From the NCBI RefSeq assembly GCF_025971925.1, contig NZ_JAPDHV010000002.1, forward strand, positions 244,003 through 308,002: a stretch of 64,000 nt of DNA, given 5' to 3'. Position numbers and translations under genes: made by a program. The notes below the pieces were generated by a model that was not told the origin of the DNA, searched no databases, and saw nothing but the letters and a program-made list of their open reading frames with translations. The stretch comes from Chryseobacterium oryctis. Lineage in GTDB: Bacteria > Bacteroidota > Bacteroidia > Flavobacteriales > Weeksellaceae. Of the stretch, positions 59,346-64,000 are shown in pieces (the first letter of the stretch is position 1; the number at the start of each line of letters is the position of its first letter).

Positions 59346-61142
59346 ATGAAAAACATTTTATCAAAAAGCATTTTAGGTTTAGGTTTAATAATAGGTCTTG
59401 CTTCTTGCAAAAAATCTGATTCTCCTCTAACCAAAGTAACACCTACCAATCTGGATTCTATTGCATCAAATTATTATGAACAATACCTCAAACTGTACCC
59501 TTTGGAAGCAACTTCCCAAGGTGACACAAGATATAATGACCAATTACCCATTAACATTGATAAAGACTTCATTTCAAGTGAAATAGCATTCTACAATTCG
59601 GTTCAGAAACAACTGAATAATGTTGATTATAAAAGTCTTTCTGATGAAGATAAAGTAGTATATGATGTCTTAGATTTTACATTGAAAGATAAAGTTGAGG
59701 CTTACGCATATCATCCAGAATATATTCCTTTTACACAATTTGGTGGTCTTCCTTTAACTTTCCCTTTATACGGAAGCGGAGAAGGAAGTCAGCCTTTTAA
59801 AACAGAAAAAGATTACAGTGACTGGCTGAAAAGAATGGAAAAATTTCCGGAATGGATGGATGCCGCACAGGAAAATTTCCGAGAAGGAATTAATAACAAG
59901 TTTGTATTACCTAAAAAATTGGTTATCAAAATGATTCCTCAAATGAGAGCTGAAGAAATCACTTCAAAAGATTTAGATAAAAACATTTTTTACGGACCTA
60001 TTAAAAACTTTCCTAAAAACTTAGCTCAGGCTCAAAAAGACAAATTTTCTGCACTTTACAGAGATGCTATTTTCAAAAAAATTATTCCCGCCTATCTTAA
60101 AATGGGTGAGTTTTTAGAAAAAGAATATCTTCCAAAATCCAGAGAAACGGATGGTTACAATAGTCTGCCTAACGGAAAAGAAATCTACCAATTTTATGCA
60201 AAAAGCTGGACAACTACTAATATTTCAACAGATGAAATCAATAAAACAGGGCTTCAGCAAGTTGCTATGCTTCGTTCTGAGATGGAAAAAGTAAAGCAAC
60301 AGGTTGGTTTTACAGGAACATTAGAAGAATTCATCAATCATGTAAAAACAGATGAAAAAGCAATGCCTTATAAAACTTCAAAAGAGGTTCTAGATGCTTT
60401 CAATGGAATTTTGACAAAAATTACTCCTAAACTGAAAACCATGTTCAGTGTAACACCAAAGACCAAATTTGAAATCAGACAAACTGAAAAATTCAGAGAA
60501 GCCAGTGCAAGTGCAGAATATATTCAGGGAACACCCGACGGAAAAAGACCCGGAATTTTCTATATGCCACTTCCTGACCCATCAAAATTCAATGTTACTT
60601 CAGGTATGGAGTCTCTTTTCTTACACGAAGCAATCCCTGGTCATCATTATCAGATTTCTCTTCAACAAGAAAACACAAAACTTCCTAAATTCATGAGATT
60701 TGGATGGTTAGGAGCTTACGGTGAAGGATGGGCACATTATTGTGAAACATTAGGTCCAGAATTCGGCTTATATACAGACCCTTACCAAAAAATGGGGTAT
60801 CTAAGCGACCAAATGTTAAGAGCAGTAAGATTGGTTGTAGATACGGGAATACATTCAGGAAAAATGACCAGAGAAGAAGCCATCAAATATTTTTTAAGTA
60901 ATATTTCTTACGATGAAGCAAGTGCAACAGCGGAAATAGAAAGATATATGGCAATGCCGGGACAAGCTTTAGGGTATAAAATAGGTTCTTTGAGAATCCG
61001 TGATTTGAGAGAAAAATACCAAAAAGAACTTGGGAACAAATTCAATTTAGCAAGTTTTCATGATGAAGTTCTAAGTCAAGGATGTCTTCCTTTGGATGTT
61101 TTAAACAGAAAAATGGAACTTTGGGCAAAGAAACAGAAGTAA
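59346..61142 (+). CDS. DUF885 peptidase-like lipoprotein
   Basis: 598 residues. A lipoprotein signal ends in GLASC (Cys21). The DUF885 domain fills the rest: an early LDSIASNYYEQYLKLYPLEATSQGD in pieces, NLAQAQKDKFSALYRDA, and the zinc-like motif FLHEAIPGHHYQISLQ (HExxxHH). AYGEGWAHYCETLG supplies another Glu/His pair. These proteins are related to M32/gluzincin peptidases and are presumed metallopeptidases of the periplasm. Length is typical. Confidence 0.9.
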   Translation: MKNILSKSILGLGLIIGLASCKKSDSPLTKVTPTNLDSIASNYYEQYLKLYPLEATSQGDTRYNDQLPINIDKDFISSEIAFYNSVQKQLNNVDYKSLSDEDKVVYDVLDFTLKDKVEAYAYHPEYIPFTQFGGLPLTFPLYGSGEGSQPFKTEKDYSDWLKRMEKFPEWMDAAQENFREGINNKFVLPKKLVIKMIPQMRAEEITSKDLDKNIFYGPIKNFPKNLAQAQKDKFSALYRDAIFKKIIPAYLKMGEFLEKEYLPKSRETDGYNSLPNGKEIYQFYAKSWTTTNISTDEINKTGLQQVAMLRSEMEKVKQQVGFTGTLEEFINHVKTDEKAMPYKTSKEVLDAFNGILTKITPKLKTMFSVTPKTKFEIRQTEKFREASASAEYIQGTPDGKRPGIFYMPLPDPSKFNVTSGMESLFLHEAIPGHHYQISLQQENTKLPKFMRFGWLGAYGEGWAHYCETLGPEFGLYTDPYQKMGYLSDQMLRAVRLVVDTGIHSGKMTREEAIKYFLSNISYDEASATAEIERYMAMPGQALGYKIGSLRIRDLREKYQKELGNKFNLASFHDEVLSQGCLPLDVLNRKMELWAKKQK

Positions 61143-61150
61143 AATATTGA

Positions 61151-61182
61151 AGTCACAAATTAGTTTTTGTGGCTTTTTTATT
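61151..61182 (+). terminator. Terminator of the DUF885 gene
   Basis: AGTCACAAA pairs with TTTGTGGCT (one G-T wobble) followed by a T run. Confidence 0.7.
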
Positions 61183-61205
61183 TAGCTTTACACTTAAATA
61201 ATATT

Positions 61206-61784
61206 ATGAAAAAACTGCTCTATATCAACATCGTTATTGTTCTTATATTGTGTTTTATAAGTTGTCAATCACAAAAAGAGAAGGAAATATTTGAAAAAAT
61301 AACTATTGATGATAGGTTGGTTTATAATGACACCTTTAAACTCCTTTCAAAATATCCTGAACTAAAGTTATTCAACAATGAAAAAATAGAGAGCCCAACA
61401 AGAACTGCATTTATCATTCAGGAATCAGGTTATTTTGATGGATTATTCAAAACAAAAAAACTTCATTTTGAAGATTATAAATGTAAAGCTACTTACAAAG
61501 ATGATACGATTGAGATTAGCCTAAACAATAACAATGGTTATTTCGGAAATGGTGTTTTTGTTAAAATTTTTAATGAAAAATTTATAATCAAGGATATTAA
61601 TCCAAAAACATTAAAAGGTGAAACTAAGTTCATTAATTCAAAGCCCATTTACCAAAAACTTGTTCTGAATAAAAGTAGTTTTCAGAAAAATGATAGCATT
61701 TATGGGTTTATCAATTATAAATCTAATATAGACTCAACAGTAATAAAAATATTTAGAGGTTATTTTAAAACTATAATTAAATAG
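61206..61784 (+). CDS. Small lipoprotein of unknown function
   Basis: 192 residues from the ATG at 61206; an in-frame start at 61167 lies within the terminator and is rejected. The signal MKKLLYINIVIVLILCFISC gives Cys20 as the lipidated residue. The mature beta-rich part (FDGLFKTKKLHFEDYKCKAT; NNGYFGNGVFVKIFNEKFII) matches no family I know. Similar lipoproteins occur often in this genus. Confidence 0.65.
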   Translation: MKKLLYINIVIVLILCFISCQSQKEKEIFEKITIDDRLVYNDTFKLLSKYPELKLFNNEKIESPTRTAFIIQESGYFDGLFKTKKLHFEDYKCKATYKDDTIEISLNNNNGYFGNGVFVKIFNEKFIIKDINPKTLKGETKFINSKPIYQKLVLNKSSFQKNDSIYGFINYKSNIDSTVIKIFRGYFKTIIK

Positions 61785-61799
61785 AAAACGATATTCTAT

Positions 61800-62420
61800 C
61801 TACTTCTCAAACAACATTTTTGTAATAAAATCTTTCTCTCCTTTTCCTCTTGCAGGAGAATATTCTCTTCCGTAGAAAATTATCTGAAGGTGAAGTTTGT
61901 TCCAATGTTCTTCTTTCCATAGTTTTTTTGCATCATTTTCTGTCTCAACTACGTTTTTTCCGGAAGTAAGTTTCCATTGAGTCATTAAACGATGAATATG
62001 AGTATCTACAGGAAAAGCAGGAAACCCAAAACCTTGACTCATCACAACAGAAGCTGTTTTATGCCCAACTCCAGGCAAAGCCTCCAATTCTTCATAAGTT
62101 TGTGGTACTATTCCATTATGTCTTTCCAAAAGAAGTTCTGCCATTCTTTTGAGATTCTTTGCTTTTGTATTGGAAAGCCCTATTTCTTTAATCAACTCTT
62201 TAATTTCAGCAACCTCCAATTTTGCCATTTTTTCAGGCGTTCCGGCTACTTTGAAAAGATTAGGGGTAACTTCATTTACTTTTTTATCTGTAGTTTGAGC
62301 AGAAAGCGCAACCGCAACCATTAATGTGTAAGGGTCTGTATGATTCAGCGGAATAGGAACTTCAGGATATAATTTTTCTAATTCTATTTGAACAAGGTCT
62401 GCTCTTTGCTTTTTTGTCAT
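61800..62420 (-). CDS. nth: Endonuclease III lacking the Fe-S cluster cysteines
   Basis: 206 residues. DNA glycosylase/AP lyase for oxidised pyrimidines. The helix-hairpin-helix LEALPGVGHKTA with catalytic Lys121 and the FPVDTHIHRL segment with Asp139 are intact, as is LSAQTTDKKVN. The C-terminal loop that in most enzymes holds four cysteines of a [4Fe-4S] cluster instead reads FYGREYSPARGKGEKDF, with no cysteine in the whole protein. Such cluster-free members exist elsewhere in the superfamily; catalysis is expected to be retained. Confidence 0.93.
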   Translation of the reverse strand: MTKKQRADLVQIELEKLYPEVPIPLNHTDPYTLMVAVALSAQTTDKKVNEVTPNLFKVAGTPEKMAKLEVAEIKELIKEIGLSNTKAKNLKRMAELLLERHNGIVPQTYEELEALPGVGHKTASVVMSQGFGFPAFPVDTHIHRLMTQWKLTSGKNVVETENDAKKLWKEEHWNKLHLQIIFYGREYSPARGKGEKDFITKMLFEK

Positions 62421-62436
62421 TTAACCACTAAATTTG
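62405..62436 (+). promoter_or_regulatory. Complete promoter of bcp
   Basis: TTTG at 62405-62408, 20 bases, then TAAATTTG at 62429-62436; ATG follows 17 bases later. The -33 element lies inside the first codons of nth on the other strand. Confidence 0.75.
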
Positions 62437-62453
62437 AACAAAATTAAATCATT

Positions 62454-62903
62454 ATGTTGAAAGTTGGAGACAAATTACCACAATTTGAAGGAATAAATCA
62501 AGATGGAGAAGCGGTAAACTCTGAAAATTTAATCGGAAAAAAATTAATTATTTTCTTTTATCCTCAGGCAAGTACTCCTACATGCACCGTTGAAGCATGT
62601 AATTTGAGAGATAATTATTCAGAGCTTGAAAAAGCTGGATTTCAACTCCTTGGAATAAGCGGAGATTCTGTAAAAAAACAAAAAAATTTCCATAGCAAAC
62701 ACGCCTTTCCTTATGACTTAATTGCAGATGAAAGCCACGATATTTTAGAAAAATTCGGTGTTTGGCAAGAAAAGAAAACCTTTGGAAAAACCTACATGGG
62801 AATTGTAAGAACCACTTTCATTTTCGATGAAAAAGGAATCTGTACAAGAGTTATTGAAAAAGTAACTTCAAAAACAGCTGCAGAGCAAATTTTGGAAGGA
62901 TAG
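62454..62903 (+). CDS. bcp: Thioredoxin-dependent peroxiredoxin (Bcp)
   Basis: 149 residues, atypical two-Cys peroxiredoxin of the BCP/PrxQ group that reduces hydroperoxides with thioredoxin. Peroxidatic Cys44 and resolving Cys49 lie in YPQASTPTCTVEACNLRD, five apart as in E. coli Bcp. The usual TPGCT is TPTCT here. FGVWQEKKTFGKTYMGIVRTTF is the conserved C-terminal part. It is divergent from nth. Confidence 0.95.
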   Translation: MLKVGDKLPQFEGINQDGEAVNSENLIGKKLIIFFYPQASTPTCTVEACNLRDNYSELEKAGFQLLGISGDSVKKQKNFHSKHAFPYDLIADESHDILEKFGVWQEKKTFGKTYMGIVRTTFIFDEKGICTRVIEKVTSKTAAEQILEG

Positions 62904-62923
62904 GTTTGGATTTCTTAATTGTA

Positions 62924-62991
62924 ATTCTGAATGAAACGAAGTGAAATGAAGAATCTATAAATCGTAAACTTAGATCTTCCTTCGTCAGAAT
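62924..62991. repeat. Imperfect intergenic inverted repeat
   Basis: The arm from 62924 (ATTCTGA, with GAAGAATCT at 62948-62956) and the arm 62972-62991 (AGATCTTCCTTCGTCAGAAT) are inverted, imperfect copies. Resembles dispersed REP-like elements of this phylum, and differs from the 28.8-kb one. Confidence 0.6.
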
Positions 62992-63008
62992 GGCAAATAA
63001 ATACAGAA

Positions 63009-63542
63009 TTATTCTGTTTCGTAATACATTAGTTCTTCATTGTCATCAAGAAGAGTAACAAATTTCTGAAACTTCAGACCTAGCTTTTCAATAAGTTTCT
63101 GGGAAGAAAAATTATCTCTTGTTGTAATTGCCGAAATCTTTTTTAGACCAAAATCATCCATTCCGATAGATTTTACCTTCAAAGAAGCCTCATAAGCATA
63201 TCCTTTTCCTTCAAATTCTTCTAAAAGAGAAAATCCTATATCTACCACATCCAACCCTTCTCTTTCAAATATTCCTACACCTCCTATTTTATGATTTCCT
63301 TCTTTTGTAATCATTAAATAATTTCCAAAACCTAATTTATCAAACTGAGGAAGAAACCTGTTTTTAATATAGTTTTCGGCATCAGAAACCGTTTTAATAT
63401 TTCTATCCCCAATATATTTAATAAACTTTGGAGAGTTATAAAGTTCAAAAATAAATTCTTTATCATCCAAAGACATCGGACGAAGAATAAGTCGTTCTGT
63501 TTCGTAGAATTTATCTACGTTTTGTAGGTTTTTTAGGCTCAT
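63009..63542 (-). CDS. GNAT family N-acetyltransferase (RimJ/RimL type)
   Basis: 177 residues. Acetyl-CoA-dependent N-acetyltransferase fold: FYETERLILRPMSLDDKEFIF at the start, IGGVGIFEREGLDVVDIGF, and the cofactor loop EEFEGKGYAYEASLKV, then DNFSSQKLIEKLGLKF. The target amine is unknown. Its first 32 bases overlap the 3' end of the upstream gene. Confidence 0.9.
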   Translation of the reverse strand: MSLKNLQNVDKFYETERLILRPMSLDDKEFIFELYNSPKFIKYIGDRNIKTVSDAENYIKNRFLPQFDKLGFGNYLMITKEGNHKIGGVGIFEREGLDVVDIGFSLLEEFEGKGYAYEASLKVKSIGMDDFGLKKISAITTRDNFSSQKLIEKLGLKFQKFVTLLDDNEELMYYETE

Positions 63543-64000
63543 CTTTAGGTTCTTCTTTTTTCTCTATTTTTAACAGCCTTGGATTATTGGTGCACTTCTT
63601 ATTATAAAGCTCAATATATGTCCCGTTATCCTTGATATCGGTAATAGTTCCCGATTTTTTATTTACCGTTAAAGTAAAATGTTTTTTTTGGTAAGGACAT
63701 TCTTTTGACGTAAGTTTACCTAAATCCAGATAATAATTCGATGTATCTTCATAATAATTTGCGGCAACATCTTTGAACTCTTCATCAATAAGATAACCAT
63801 CAATTGTTGCAGCAATAGAAGCTTCTTCCACATTATCTATTTTCCCTATAAAGCTTTTCAGGGCATCAAAATCAGTTACATAATTAATCTTTCCAGCAGA
63901 AGAATAAACAATATAATAAAAACTGTCTTCGTCAGGAAATAAATTGAACCCTGAAGATTGAGAGACATAGTCTTTTTTAGTACCTGAAGTTCTTACTTCT
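63511..64000 (-). CDS. Hypothetical protein, 5' part outside window
   Basis: The frame is open to the right edge, so the start lies beyond 64000; about 162 C-terminal residues are visible. They include SGFNLFPDEDSFYYIVYSSA, a YVTDFDALKSFIGKIDNVEE segment and a basic tail (EPKDEPKKPTKRR). No domain recognised. The GTG at 63831 sometimes chosen as a start is internal. It overlaps the acetyltransferase gene by 32 bases, so the two are probably co-transcribed. Confidence 0.65.
   Translation of the reverse strand, partial: EVRTSGTKKDYVSQSSGFNLFPDEDSFYYIVYSSAGKINYVTDFDALKSFIGKIDNVEEASIAATIDGYLIDEEFKDVAANYYEDTSNYYLDLGKLTSKECPYQKKHFTLTVNKKSGTITDIKDNGTYIELYNKKCTNNPRLLKIEKKEEPKDEPKKPTKRR

Noticed and set aside
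1..64000. tRNA, rRNA, riboswitches and origin of replication
   Set aside because: No cloverleaf, rRNA stretch, recognisable riboswitch core or DnaA-box cluster was seen in the intergenic regions, all of which are shorter than 300 bases.

Overview
The window looks like a chromosomal segment of a Flavobacteriia member, most likely a Chryseobacterium-like Weeksellaceae species. Four things support this. The DNA is AT-rich with few Shine-Dalgarno sequences. Many genes have the Bacteroidota -7 promoter element TAnnTTTG a short way before the ATG, and three also have a TTG element 19-21 bases further upstream. There is a type IX secretion C-terminal sorting domain. Several families are typical of the phylum: DUF3078, DUF4840, DUF4919, S46 peptidase, fused SpmA-SpmB, and an AccD without a zinc ribbon. 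No rRNA, tRNA, CRISPR array or autonomous transposase was found.

Layout. 1-11.5 kb: DUF3078 gene (partial), rhomboid protease, dprA, gdhA, small proteins, a group III truncated haemoglobin, and a leftward run from hflX through DUF4919, a CPA1 Na+/H+ antiporter, AlkD-like repair and DUF6122 to a CaCA antiporter. 11.6-16 kb: a LytTR regulator with a Glu in place of the phospho-acceptor Asp, then a three-gene surface/secreted locus. 16-28 kb: S46 dipeptidyl-peptidase, yifB/comM, an ECF sigma factor with an anti-sigma-like beta-barrel protein, a four-gene rightward cluster, and a calpain-like protease with a small partner. 28-33 kb: rhodanese, HMG-CoA lyase, then an accessory block with a putative zinc-metalloprotease effector followed by two lipoproteins whose C-terminal halves are almost identical.

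34.3-38.1 kb is the most unusual region. Small unrelated genes, all leftward, are separated by copies of a 214-252 bp repeat with 27-bp terminal inverted repeats. Two short toxin-tail-like coding remnants lie directly before two of these genes, one gene carries a frameshift, and one ends inside a repeat. I read it as an array of orphan immunity-type cassettes. It is followed by a small GG-leader, eight-cysteine peptide gene on the opposite strand.

38.4-64 kb is mostly housekeeping: thiL, thioesterase, a BaiN/YhiN-type flavoprotein, thioredoxin-like pair, TonB-domain pair, mutS, a cupin/JmjC-like protein, bestrophin, a TrmH-type methyltransferase, nadK, fbaA, accD, SpmA-SpmB fusion, ATP-grasp, exbB-exbD-tonB, a DUF885 peptidase-like lipoprotein, an nth without its Fe-S cluster cysteines, bcp, a GNAT acetyltransferase and a partial gene at the right edge.

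All assignments come from reading motifs and overall resemblance; no database search was run. Where a longer reading frame uses a TTG or GTG start, I moved the start to an internal ATG when the promoter position or signal peptide supported it.
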